Assembly (NCBI GenBank): GCA_964059195.1
Contig: CAXKWD010000002.1
Span: 163,872,559-163,936,558 of the forward strand
Direction: 5' to 3'
DNA length: 64,000 bases
From: Ectobius pallidus
Taxonomy: Eukaryota; Arthropoda; Insecta; Blattodea; Ectobiidae
Each line of letters opens with the position of its first letter. The stretch's first letter is position 1. The translations under genes were made by a program, and so were the position numbers. The notes under the pieces are model-generated. The model searched no databases, was not told where the DNA came from, and saw nothing but the letters and a program-made list of their open reading frames with translations. Below are positions 33,689 to 44,224 of the stretch, piece by piece.

Positions 33689-36280
33689 TCATTCCTCGGC
33701 ACTAAGTTCGGTCACAGATTTGTCACATTTTGCACACCAAAGTATGTGATAACGGCCACAGCTCTTCTCGCAATAGACACACACACATGTTTCGGACACG
33801 TCCTGGTGGAACCGCTTGGTACTGCACATCTTGTGGTGGAATCCGTGTACCGCCAGTCTGTTGACAACCTGTCTCATTCGCTGATTGGCTCCTTTGCAAG
33901 ATCGGTCAATCATGGCGCTGGTGGCATAGAATTCGTCGTCTACTTGCATCCTCTTTTGCTGCAGGTTGTTCATCAGCTCTCCGTATGTAGCTGTGTGAGG
34001 CAGGGATAGTAGGTTTCTGATGTCTTCGATCAGGAAAGTCTGTTTTGTCAGAATGTAGACTAGCCTCGAGGGAGTATATTTTGACACTCCTGTTATTCGC
34101 TTAAGGTAGAGACTCTTTACCTTTTCCTAGGTCTCGAGGTCCTTCTTCTTTAGGTCCTCCCATAATTCCTGTACTCCATAGGTTATTATGGGTAGTACTT
34201 TGGCATTGAAAAGTCTCATTGCTGTCTCAAGGGAGATTGCTTGCGGATGTCTGATGTCATTAATGGTCCTGATAGCTGCTATGGCTCTGTCTTTTACATG
34301 AAGTGTGAATGTTCTCCCCGTCGGTTGCAGCGTCACTCCGAGTAGTGAGTCTTCTTCCTCTGTAGTCTATGAAGTCCTGGGAATGAACTCTTCCCCCTCT
34401 TCTGAATACCATATGAACGGTTTTATCTTCGTTCATTTCGAGTCCGTTTTGGGTGGCCCATGTTGTCAGTTCATTGAAGCTGAGCTGGAGTTCCTGTGCA
34501 CTTTCCGAAACAATGATCATATCGTCTGCGTATATGTACATATTTGTCTGGTCTTTGTTGCTTATAGCCTCCGTTACGTCTGCTGTCGCTATATTAAATA
34601 GCAGCGGGCTTAAAGGGTCGCCCTGTAGGACGCCATTGGTCTGAAGCAGGGGTCTGGAGAGGGTTGCGCTGTCTTGTATCCTAATTTGGTTACTTTCCAA
34701 GATTGCTGTAATTATTCTTGTCAGGTAGTGCTCCTTGCCGATCATATGTTCCAGCTTTGTGATCACGGTATTTCTATCCAGAAGGTCGAAGGCTTTCCTG
34801 TAGTCCACGAAGACCGCATGGAGTTTCCCTTTCGGCAGTCTTAATGCATCCTTGATGTTCTCCAGGAGATTCTGTATTGCGTGCGTGGTTGGCTTGCCTT
34901 TTGTAAATCCAAATTGTTCTTCCGGCATTTTCCCAATCGTCGCCGTGTGTGATTATTTTTGTGAAGAGCTTAAATATCGTGTTTTCCAGCGCGATACCCC
35001 GGTAAGAGTCTTCTTTGGAGTTGTCCCCGTTTCCCATAAGGGAAACGGGGACAACTGGTGGACCTGGTGACTTTGATGGTGGACCTTCTCCATTCATCTG
35101 TTATCTTCCCAATCTCTATGCATTTATTAAAGAGGTCTGTCCAGATTTCAATTAACATGTCTTGTGATTCCCTGAGGTGTTCATTGAAGATAGCGTCTGG
35201 GCCAGCTGCTTTCCTTGGCTTCAGGCTATTTATTGCTGTTGTCATTTCCGCTATGGATATCCTTAGGAAGTCCGCGTGAGCTTGGATTGACTGTTGTTTT
35301 CCCTCCATGATTTTATTCCGTTGGTTGAGGATCCGGGCGAAATGGGATTCCCAGGAATGCATCTGTATAGCGTTTGTGAGCCTCGGCTTCCTCGGGGCCA
35401 GAAAGGGGTTTTTCTCTGCTTCTTCCGCTAGTCGAATGGTTTCATCCTCTGTGTGTGTCTCCCTTTTTGCTTTTAGGAGTAGCTTGTATTATGTCTTAGC
35501 CTCGTTGTAGTGTTGTATTGCTCTGGGGTCGCTTGAGATTCTTGCCTTATGTAGTAGTCCTAGTACTGTTCTTCGTTGTTGGTAGCATTCTCTGTCGAAC
35601 CATGCTTTCGCTTTCCTTGATGTTATTTTGGTGTGCTGGGCTGATCTGATTATGTTTCCAAGTGAGCGTGCTGCTTCTTCTACGTGCCCTGCTACAATAT
35701 GGGTCCTAATGTTTTTAAGTTGCGGGGATGCCTCTTTCAGAATATCCTTTCGCAGTGTTATCTGTATCTTGGGTTGTGAGTTGTCATTGCCATTCTTGGT
35801 TTGCCCTGGCAGTGTCACCGCGGCCACTATTGGTAGATGCTTCCGTAAAGTGGATGTGTCTGAATTTGTGATCACTGTGGCTGGTTCTACTTCTAGTTTT
35901 GAGTTTGTGAATATCAGGTCTATGGTGCTCTTACCATTGTGGCATATGTAGGTAGCTTCTTGCCTATCACTCAGGAGTGTGAAGCCTTCTTCTGTTAGGT
36001 AGTCGGTTAGGTGTTTGGTTTTCTGATTTACAGTGTCTGTTCGGCAGTTGAAGTCTCCTGCCACTATTACAGGCTGGTTTTCCTCGACGCTAGTAAGAGC
36101 TTGATCGAGCTCAGCAATTATGTGTTGGGACGTGCATTCTGGCTGGTAGTAGGCGCTGATAATCGTTAGGTTGTTCAAGTGGTTGATTAGCAGATTCGGT
36201 GTAGCTTGGATTTTCCGTGCAGGGGTCAGTGTTGGCTTAATAGAAGCATGAGATTCCACCGCTTGGTCTACCCATTGCCC
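33689..36280 (-). pseudogene. LINE ORF2: endonuclease tail, reverse transcriptase, Cys-rich C-terminus
   Basis: Minus frames in order: 36301-35489 with TIISAYYQPECTSQHI, VIVAGDFNCRTD and STIDLIFTNSKLE (APE-type endonuclease); 35362-34970 with LKPRKAAGPDAIFNEHLRES; 34928-34260 with EQFGFTKGKPTTHAIQNLLE, VLQGDPLSPLLFNIA and MYIYADDMIIVSES (catalytic YADD intact); 34087-33689 with a CVYCEKSCGRYHILWCAKC zinc-knuckle-like end. It is broken by frameshifts, one at an inverted microduplication (35020-35055). Relatively long frames suggest a fairly young copy. Confidence 0.82.
35020..35055. repeat. Perfect 16-bp palindrome with 4-base loop inside LINE RT
   Basis: GTTGTCCCCGTTTCCC, loop ATAA, GGGAAACGGGGACAAC. 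The right arm encodes native RT residues on the minus strand (GNGDNS); the left arm is an extra inverted copy that shifts the frame. Confidence 0.92.
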
Positions 36281-36954
36281 AATATTATTATATTGATCCA
36301 TAAAATGGGAGATGGGGCCGAATGTAATAACTGTCGAGGAATTTCTCTCTTAACAACATCATACACAATTTTGTCCAATATACTTCTGTCAAGATTAACC
36401 CTATATGGGGACGAAATCATTGGAGATCACCAATGTGGATTTAGGCAAAATAGATCAACCATTGATAAAGTATCTTGTATTCGTCAAATCTTGGGTCTTG
36501 GATACATAAATTAAAAAAGCATATGATTCAGTTAGGCGAGACACATTGTACAATACCTCATTGAGTTTGGGATAACAAAGAAGTTAGATAGGCTGATCAA
36601 AATGTGTCTAAATGAAACGTACAGTAGAGTCAAGGTAGGGAAACTTATATCAGACAACTTTGACAATAAAATGGCTTGAAGCAGGAGAAGCAACTATGAC
36701 CTTTACTTTTTAATTTCACTTTGGAATATGCCATTAGGAAAGTTCAGAAAAACAAAGTTGGCCTAGAATTAAATGGCATTCATCCAATTTTAGCTTATGC
36801 AGATGATGTTTGTCAGTTGGGCGATGACATGAACACAATCAAGAGAAGAACATATTTTTTATTTAATTACTAAGAATTGGGAAACACAATGAAGTGTAAT
36901 AACATAAAACACATTATCACAAAAACACTCTCTACTTCATTAAAATAACTAACT

Positions 36955-37004
36955 TCCTAGTTAGCCGGCTTTCAAGAGGACCTTCTTCCCATCGTCAGAC
37001 TCCG
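36955..37004 (-). ncRNA. Hammerhead-like motif at outer end of minus PLE copy
   Basis: Minus strand: AGT, CTGACGA, a GGGA/TCCT or AAGA/TCTT stem, GAAA, self-complementary GCCGGC (stem III), TA, ACT. The conserved core is intact, stem I is only 3 bp before an internal loop and stem II is weak, so the call rests on the shared register with the other PLE termini. Confidence 0.4.
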
Positions 37005-38345
37005 CCCACTGCCGTACTTCCATCCTGTATCACCTGATGACGCTGCTGAGGTTTCACGAATTTTCCAATCAGACCCAACTCATTCTCTCCTGGCATGTCG
37101 ACATTTTGGAGGTTATTCCTATGTTTCTGTATGAAAATTTTTTCCCATACAGTTAATTCGGTTGGGTGATATAGGTTTTTCAGTAATTCCGGTTTATTGA
37201 CCATATGGTTCTCAAAATTCCAAACATGCGAAGCTACCGCGGACTTTTCGATTTCCCCTTGTCTGATATTTCGGTAATGTTCTTTCCACCTAGTATTAAT
37301 GCTTCTTTTAGTTTTGCCTATATATACATTTTCACAATCATTACACTTTATCTTATAAATGCCTGATTTTTGTCCTGGTGGGATTTTATCTTTTACTTCC
37401 GATCTTAATAATGTTCTGAGTTTGTATTTATTCTGTGGAGCTAGTTTTATCTTGTGTTCTTTGAAGATTTTACTGAATTTTTTATTTGCCCAAGGGTGAA
37501 ACGTCATCTTTTTAAAACGGGTTTATTTCTAATGTAGTGATTTCTCTAATGTCCTTCTGTTTCTTGAATCTCTCTATTTTATCTACTAATTGTTTTTCAA
37601 AACCATTCTTCACTGCAGTGTTAACTATTTGTTGGTACTCAATTTCAAACTCCTGGTTGCTTAAGGGGATGTTAACCAATCTATGGGCTAAGCTATTTAA
37701 TATAGCATGTATAGATGTATAGATTAAAGCCATCCTGTTTGATGTAATTATCAACACTTGTTCCTTTACGGTGTATGCCAAATTCAAGATGATGTAGATT
37801 TCTCATAATTTTTAATTTAATGGTAAACTGTTTCCTATTTCAATTTCCACTGTAAATTTGATTGATGCGTCCTGTAAGTTAAGCAGTTTAATTGCATCCT
37901 CTATTTGATTTTTGTTAACTATTGCGAAAATGTCATCCACATATCTGACCCATGTTTTGAAAATGTAGAGAAAGCCTGTAGTGACCTGCATTTCCAAAAA
38001 ACTCATGTACAAGTTAGCTAAAAATGGGGAAAGAGGATTACCCATTGCTAACCCTTTGTTTTGTTTGTATAATTTCCCCTTAAACGTGAACCATGTCTCA
38101 TCCAAACACAATTTTGTCAAAGTTAAGTATTCATCTTTTCTTCTTGGGTGATATTAACCGTCAACCAAGTCTTTAGGTATTGCAGAACCTTCTCTCTCGG
38201 AACACTTGGAAACAAGGATACTACATCGAACGATACCAACATTTCATTTGATAATATGTTCCTTGTTTTCAACCTAAATACTAACTCATATGAGTTTTTA
38301 ATAGCTCGGCTTTCAAATTGGGGGAGTTCTTGGAATCTTTTTACC
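36995..38345 (-). pseudogene. PLE RT and GIY-YIG, minus copy (5'-truncated)
   Basis: It starts within RT (FQELPQFESRAIKNSYELVF), then NEMLVSFDVVSLFPSVPREK, a frameshift near 38125, GLAMGNPLSPFLANLYM and WVRYVDDIFAIVNKNQ with the catalytic YVDD pair intact. After a break at GNSLPLN comes HRLVNIPLSNQEFEIEYQQI, then GIY-YIG: PWANKKFSKIFKEHKIKLAP, KSGIYKIKCNDCENVYIGKT, TRWKEHYRNIR and TVWEKIFIQKHRNN. PLE RT is telomerase-like and pairs with this nuclease for target priming. Confidence 0.85.
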
Positions 38346-38377
38346 AAGAGAGAGAGAGAGAGAGAGAGATTAGATAA

Positions 38378-40480
38378 GAAACTTGAGAATCTACAACAGA
38401 AAGAAAATGTCTCGAAAGTGAGTTCCATTGAACAAGGGATGGTCCGAAATTTGCCTAAGTTTAACCCACAAAAGGAAAGTTCCAATGAAGCTGAAGTAGT
38501 GGTGAATAGATCTAGCCATACATTCTCGGAAAAGGAATTGGGGCTCCTAAGTAAAGGACTGAACACTTGTATAGAGTATTTAGAGAAGATTGAGGACTAT
38601 ACAGCAGATATTGAGGCGGCAATTTATGGCCTACAGGAAGAGGAAACAATTCTAATAAGGAAGAAGTGTGAGAAAGTACACAGGACATAAAAAGAATTCG
38701 GGGACAGGAAAGAGGAGCAGACAGTATTTTGAACAGAAGAAGATTTTGAAATCCTTAAATGAAAAAGAGGTAATATATACAAAAGCTGATAAAGGGAACA
38801 AAGTGGTAATTTTAGATAAATCTGAGTATGATAACAGTATGGGGGAATTGATTCAGGGAGAGGAATTTACTGAACTGAAAAGTGATCCTACCTTAAAAAC
38901 GACAAGGATGGTCAAAAATACAATTAAGAGCTTGGCCAGGATAATAACCAAAAAAGATAAGAGTAAATTATTACCTGACAACCCGATTGCCCCTAGAATC
39001 TATGGGCTTCCAATAATTCATAAGACTGGAAATGAAATGAGGCCTATTGTAAATTGTATAGGTGCCCCTACTTACTCAATAGCCAAATGGTTGGTAAAAA
39101 GATTCCGAGAACTCCACCAATTTGAAAGACGAGCTATTAAAAACTCATATGAGTTAGTATTTAGGTTGAAAACAAGGAACATATTATCAAATGAAATGTT
39201 GGTATCGTTCGATGTAGTATCCTTGTTTCCAAGTGTTCCGAGAGAGAAGGTTCTGCAATACCTAAAGATTTGGTTGACGGTTAATATCACCCAAGAAGAA
39301 ATAGATGAATACTTAACTTTGACAAAATTGTGTTTGGATGAGACATGGTTCACGTTTAAGGGGAAATTATACAAACAAAACAAAGGGTTAGCAATGGGTA
39401 ATCCTCTTTCCCCATTTTTAGCTAACTTGTACATGAGTTTTTTTGGAAATGCAGGTCACTACAGGCTTTCCCTACATTTTCAAAACATGGGTCAGATATG
39501 TGGATGAAATTTTCGCAATAGTTAACAAAAATCAAATAGGGGATGCAATTAAACTGCTTAACTTACAGGTCGCATCAATCAAATTTACAATGGAAATTGA
39601 AATAGGAAACAGTTTACCATTAAATTAAAAATTATGAGGAATCTACATCATCTTGAATTTGGCATACACCGTAAAGGAACAAGTGTTGATAATTACATCA
39701 AACAGGATGGCTTTAATCTATACATCTATACATGCTATATTAAATAGCTTAGCCCATAGATTGGTTAACATCCCCTTAAGCAACCAGAAGTTTGAAATTG
39801 AGTACCAACAAATAGTTAACACTGCAGTGAAGAATGGTTTTGAAAAACAATTAGTAGATAAGAAAATAGAGATTCAAGAAACAGAAGGACATTAGAGCAA
39901 TCACTACATTAGAAAAAAACCAGTTTTAAAAAGATGACGTTTCACCCTTGGGCAAATAAAAAATTCAGTAAAATCTTCAAAGAACACAAGATAAAACTAG
40001 CTCCACAGAATAAGTACAAACTCAGAACATTATTAAGATCGGAAGTAAAAGATAAAATCCCACCAGGACAAAAATCAGGCATTTATAAGATAAAGTGTAA
40101 TGATGGTGAAAATGTATATATAGGCAAAACTAAAAGAAGCATTAATACTAGGTGGAAAGAACATTACCGAAATATCAGACAAGGGGAAATCGAAAAGTCC
40201 GCGGTAGCTTCGCAAGTTTGGAATTTTGAGAACCATATGGTCAATAAACCGGAATTACTGAAGAGGCTATATCATCCAACCGAATTAACTGTATGGGAAA
40301 AAATTTTCATACAGAAACATAGGAATAACCTCCAAAATATCGACATACCAGGGGAGAATGAGTTGGGTCTGATTGGAAAATTCGTGAAACCTCAGCAGCG
40401 TCATCAGGTGTACAGGATGGAAGTTCGGCAGTGGGCAGAGTCTGACGATGGGAAGAAGGTCCTCTTGAAAGCCGGCTAAC
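38378..40480 (+). pseudogene. PLE ORF, plus copy (near full length, frameshifted)
   Basis: It has an N-terminal charged, coiled-coil-like block (38378-38690; LDKKLENLQQKENVSKV). Then, shifted in frame, come KEVIYTKADKGNKVVILDKS (the PLE RT N-terminal signature), PRIYGLPIIHKTGNEMRPIV, SFDVVSLFPSVPREK and GLAMGNPLSPFLANLYM. A further shift gives WVRYVDEIFAIV, in which YVDD has become YVDE. The GIY-YIG frame 39934-40479 has KSGIYKIKCNDGENVYIGKT, with the second Cys replaced by Gly. The break after GNSLPLN is shared with the minus copy. Confidence 0.85.
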
Positions 40481-40485
40481 TAGTA
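40436..40485 (+). ncRNA. Hammerhead-like motif at outer end of plus PLE copy
   Basis: Same core as at 36955-37004: CTGACGA (40442-40448), GAAA (40467-40470), GCCGGC then TAACT. It sits exactly where the PLE coding region ends, overlapping the last codons (ESDDGKKVLLKAG). Confidence 0.4.
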
Positions 40486-40542
40486 AGTTAGTTATTTTAA
40501 TGAAGTAGCGAGTGTTTTTGTGACAATGTGTTTTATATTTTT

Positions 40543-40800
40543 GATGCCTGCTGGAATGTTGGATTGGAAATTAATACAGGAAAAACTAAGTATATCATCA
40601 TGAGATGTCAAAATAATGTGCTACAAAATATTAGAATAGCCGGTAAATCGTTTGAACAATATCTGGGAGCAATAATTACATACAAAAATGTTAAGACAGA
40701 TGTTAAGTGTAGACTTAAATCAGGAAATGCCTTTTCTGTGCACTTCAGAAACTTATATCTTCTCGTCTTCTGTCCAGAAATCTATTGACTCTTGTTCTTC
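40543..40800 (+). mobile_element. RTE-type LINE, 3' continuation after PLE insertion
   Basis: DACWNVGLEINTGKTKYIIM follows on from the YADDV region at 36800 and is the expected next block of an RTE RT. The frame ends at a stop near 40788. Both flanks of the PLE composite therefore belong to one LINE copy. Confidence 0.75.
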
Positions 40801-41109
40801 ACCATGACATGATTTTTAATGGGTGTTTTTTTCTGAGTAGACATTTTATAATACTAAATCATTTGGCATTAAACTAAATGACTTGAAACTTGTCAAGCAC
40901 AACACAGTGTCAAAGTAGAGTAACTACAATACTCTCTCTTCCTAAGGAGCAACCAACGAGCTAGAATAGAGATTATAGAGTTTACAGCGCTCTGGGTGGT
41001 GTCTTCGTGAAACATAGCCGCCATTCTTTTAGCTACCTGTTTCTCGTGTCGTCTGCTTTCTTTATATGTATTTTGATTGCATTTGTGTGGATACTTTGGT
41101 TGAAAAAAT

Positions 41110-41593
41110 ATGCCTCCTGTGTGTGCGGCTATTAATTGTAGGAACAGAAGAAAGGACAGAAATGATATATCATTTTTCAGGTAAAGTTTATTCACACGAT
41201 TATACTGGTTTTATGGTTAAACAGTTTTTGTTTGCCTGGTAAGGGAACGTATGGTAACACGTGGTACGGTGTTTTCTTTCATTGCAGGTTCCCTTTGAAA
41301 AACAAGGAACTGACAAAAAATGGATAGTTAATATGAAAAGGGATAAATGGTATCCCAAAAAAATCTAGCATCTTGTGTTCTCGGCACTTCGAGGATAAGT
41401 ATCTAGTGATCAACAATGACAAGAGACTTGTGCCGTCAAATGCAGTACCTACGATTTTTGAATTCCGTGAACACCTTATGAAAAGGCAACAGAACAAACC
41501 ACCACCAAAGGAACGACACAATATGGGAATTTTCGATGATGGAAACCCATTGGCTGATTCTATGCCCATAAACTCAAAATTAAACGATTCAGG
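41110..41593 (+). pseudogene. THAP-domain exons of the P-type element
   Basis: Exon 1 (41110-41180) starts MPPVCAAINCRNRRKDRNDI and ends at a CAG/GTAAAG donor. Exon 2 starts after TTTCATTGCAG (acceptor at 41285) and continues FPLKNKELTKK, WIVNMKRDKWYPKK, SSILCSRHFEDKYL and VPSNAVPTIF, ending near a CAG/GTAAATG donor at 41593. The C-x4-C and C-x2-H ligands and the AVPTIF box define a THAP zinc finger, used by P-type transposases to bind their ends. Two A-run indels (about 41315 and 41360) shift the frame out and back in. They could be real or homopolymer errors. Confidence 0.75.
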
Positions 41594-41732
41594 TAAATGT
41601 AGGGTTCCCAAACGTCCCCTTTTTTCGCAAATGCGTCCCGTTGTCCCGAAAGAAGTTTTCGTGACGCAGTTTTGTCCCGTATCTTAATTTAATTGTACGT
41701 TTTATTTTCCATCCTCTAAAGACAATCCACAA

Positions 41733-42165
41733 AAAAAAGTGTGCGTGGAACGCAACGCGACAGCAATACAACTTGTTTTAATTTTAATTTTTCAATTTAC
41801 GATTATTGGATGTTTTCAATTTTGCAATATTGGACTTTTTAATATTGGGTTTTTGGACTTTTTAAATTTTGGATTTTTAAATTTTGGATATTTGAATTTT
41901 TAATTTTGGATTTTTTAAATTTTCGATATTTGAATTTTTTATATTTTGGATTTTTAAATTTTGGATTTTTTATTTTTTAAATTTTGGAATTTTTAATTTT
42001 GTTTTTTTTTTAATCTTGAAAATTGGGATTTTTTAATATTGGATTTTTAATTTTTTAAATTTTGAATTTGTGGATTTTTTAAATTTTGGGTCTTTGAATT
42101 TTTGAATTTTGAATTTTTTAATTTTGGATCTTTGTTTTTTTTTATTGTTTGGATTTTTTAAGCGC
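41733..42165 (+). repeat. AT-rich minisatellite with conserved leader (copy 2)
   Basis: The leader AGTGTGCGTGGAACGCAACG matches copy 1 at 1957 with one change and is followed by about 400 bp of TTTTGGATTTTTTAAATT-type units. The host elements differ (hAT versus P-type), so the array itself appears to have moved. Confidence 0.7.
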
Positions 42166-42237
42166 GGTAATGAACCTCCGGGTTCAATAAAATAGATAAT
42201 AGGCCCTATACCTTTAGATTGCCATTGAGCTAGTCAG

Positions 42238-42262
42238 TATTATTATTATTATTGTTATTATT

Positions 42263-42318
<56 letters not shown>

Positions 42319-42325
42319 TACTAGT
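42238..42325 (+). repeat. (TTA)n microsatellite
   Basis: About 80 bp of ATT repeats with a few interruptions, passing into ACTACTAGTACTACT. Confidence 0.93.
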
Positions 42326-42858
42326 ACTACTATTCCCATTTTACTTCCACTTCCAAACTTCTTTATTCTAGGCATTATGAACAGAACACATACGTACTAA
42401 AACAATAACAAACCTTGTGTTTGTGTAGCCAGCTGTAGCGTGCTTGACATCGATAGTCGATGTAGCTGACAGTGTGGCCGTGAATTCATGGAAAAAAAAA
42501 ATCTTCTAACAGGCGATATATTACACCGATTTCTTCAAGAGCCTCCAAAAGTGGGTGTGCCATTTAAAAATCAAATGAGTGCAGTACTTTAATTAAGAAT
42601 TAATTACATGAAAACTAAGCGTCCAATTTTCATGAACTAAACGCCATTTTATTAAGCAAAGATAGCAGAACAGAATGGCGCTAAAATTCAAAATTAGATT
42701 TTTTGAGTCCATTCGCGACCGTCTCCCCTAATGAGACAGCCCGGCACGCCCACTTTTGTTTGGTAGGACAAAACATGGCGGATGCACATTCAATTTACTT
42801 CAAATATGGCGGCGCAACAGCCACTCTATAATCTCTATTCTAGCTCGTTGGGAGCAAC

Positions 42859-43164
42859 CTATACCTGGGCCGCTGTAACTTTGCACTTTCCAGTTTCAAC
42901 TATATGCCTATTTACGTTGGCTGCACTGCAATTCTATTCACTGACAGACAGAAGCCATTCGGCTTCGAACATTGCATGCTTGTATTAGGGGATTCTCTCT
43001 CATTTTTCCGTAATTAATGTATTATGTCTCAGTATTAATAGTATTTATACAAATACAAACACAAATACACTATTAATCAAAAATCGTATTGTTCATATAC
43101 AAAGGCTTATGGTATCGCAGAAAGCATAATGCTTTACATCCTTAATATTCTCGTTCTCTGACAA
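42859..43164. other. No feature recognised
   Basis: Flank of the P-type element; nothing supported. Confidence 0.4.
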
Positions 43165-43167
43165 AGT

Positions 43168-43255
43168 TATAAGTGGTGTAATGGTTAAGAAGCTAGCTCG
43201 TGGAACGGGATGTCCTAGGTTCAAATCCCTCCCTATGCTGTAATTTTTTTTTCAT
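43168..43255 (+). mobile_element. tRNA-derived SINE
   Basis: GTGGTGTAATGGTTAAGAAG (A box) and TAGGTTCAAATCCCTCC (B box) are followed by a T run. The acceptor stem cannot pair, so this is not a working tRNA gene. Confidence 0.5.
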
Positions 43256-43259
43256 TCAC

Positions 43260-44220
43260 TATATTTTTAAGATTTAAATGCAGTGTTTAATTTTTAATTT
43301 TTAAAATTACCTGCCTTATACTTTTTGTCAAATCTATAAGGGCAGATCCAGATTTCACGTAATTTGCACCCTGGGCAAAACTTTGTTAATAGCCCCTTTA
43401 ATTTTTTACTTTTACCACCTACCCCGAAGTTACTGTTTTAGTGTTAAGTTTGAGTTTTACCGAAGTATAAACCAATAGTATCCCGATAGCGTTTTATTAT
43501 TGCAAGTAATCCCAGGCTTCACAACATTTATTAAAAAATAAAAGTAATTATGTTTTGGAGAAAAATGCATGATTGCTATTGCAGTTTCATTTGAAAAACA
43601 ATTACCTAAAACCTGTGACAATATATTGTATTATGTATTATAATCGATCTTTGAAACTTTCAAAAATATTTAATATAGACTAGGTTATTTGGTAATCATA
43701 AAACATATGCTAATTTAAATTAAGATATGTTTATAAAACATATGTATTACAGGTACCATATATTAAAACAAATATTTTAGAACAAAATGATTAATGATCC
43801 AAATGTTAAAACAAGATTTTTAATTGCGAGTTTTTGCTATGTTTGCGGAACGAGCCCTTAAGAGCGAATGCAGCAATCCTACGAGCAAAATAAAATAATT
43901 TTTTCACGTGTATCGTACACTATTTTTTAGACAATCGTTAAAATTTGTCAAATAATAATAATAATACATGCTAGATTTATGATAAAGAATTACGCCCTGT
44001 GGAGCCAGACATATTGGAAAGCAAAGACAACCTGTTACAGATTTTCTACAATTTCTGAGAACTTTCACATTTAAAAAGGCTTAGTGAATTTTAACATTTT
44101 ATTAAACTGAGTCTATTTAATAATCATATGTAAATATTTTTAACAAAAAGAGTTTTTCCATGTGAAGCAATCAAAGTTGGTTACTCTGGAATGTTATAAT
44201 TTCATACCACCCACTAGCTT
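43260..44220. other. No gene recognised
   Basis: AT-rich intronic DNA with no supported frame. Confidence 0.4.
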
Positions 44221-44224
44221 AATT

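Larger units (their letters stand above)
33650..36283 (-). mobile_element. 5'-truncated LINE nested in the RTE element
   Basis: ATTATTATAT is duplicated at 33640-33649 and 36284-36293, and the RTE frame resumes after removal. Read on the minus strand the insert carries an endonuclease tail, RT and a C-terminal Cys-rich block. Target duplication plus 5' truncation indicates target-primed reverse transcription. No poly(A) is visible at the low-coordinate end, which starts AAGAAAGAAAT. Clade not determined. Confidence 0.87.
32347..36852 (+). mobile_element. RTE-type LINE, 5' and central part (split by a nested LINE)
   Basis: The endonuclease region reads RFGMWNVRSLYRPGVLKSV and LDVLGVQEVRWEGEG (32450-32580), as in RTE/BovB-type LINEs. 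The RT start RILAELIKVGRN...SKEWKECIII (33520-33650) continues, after removal of the nested LINE, as PIHKMGDGAECNNCRGISLL and GDEIIGDHQCGFRQNRSTID (36300-36480). YADDV is near 36800. Many frameshifts and stops show it is dead. It continues at 40543 beyond the PLE insertion. Confidence 0.8.
36860..40535. mobile_element. Inverted dimer of Penelope-like elements inserted in the RTE LINE
   Basis: A minus-strand PLE copy (about 38345-36890) and a plus-strand copy (about 38378-40535) lie head to head with their 3' ends outward. TATTTTT flanks the whole unit (36853-36859, 40536-40542), and the RTE frame continues outside it. Outer ends share AAAACACATT(A/G)TCACAAAAACACTC...CTACTTCATTAAAATAACTAACTT. 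The left end has an extra ~40 bp (GAATTGGGAAACACAATGAA). A (GA)n run marks the centre (38347-38370). One TSD around both copies means that the dimer, or its inverted-terminus form, was the inserted unit. Confidence 0.82.
40954..42850 (+). mobile_element. P-type DNA transposon with THAP exons, internally altered
   Basis: A 28-bp inverted repeat begins CAACGAGCTAGAATAGAGAT at the left and is perfectly mirrored at the right end (42823-42850). GGAGCAAC is duplicated at 40946-40953 and 42851-42858. An 8-bp duplication plus a THAP DNA-binding domain in the first exons fits the P-element superfamily. The RNase-H-like catalytic part is absent; its place is taken by an AT minisatellite (41733-42165) and a TTA microsatellite (42238-42320). 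Confidence 0.8.
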
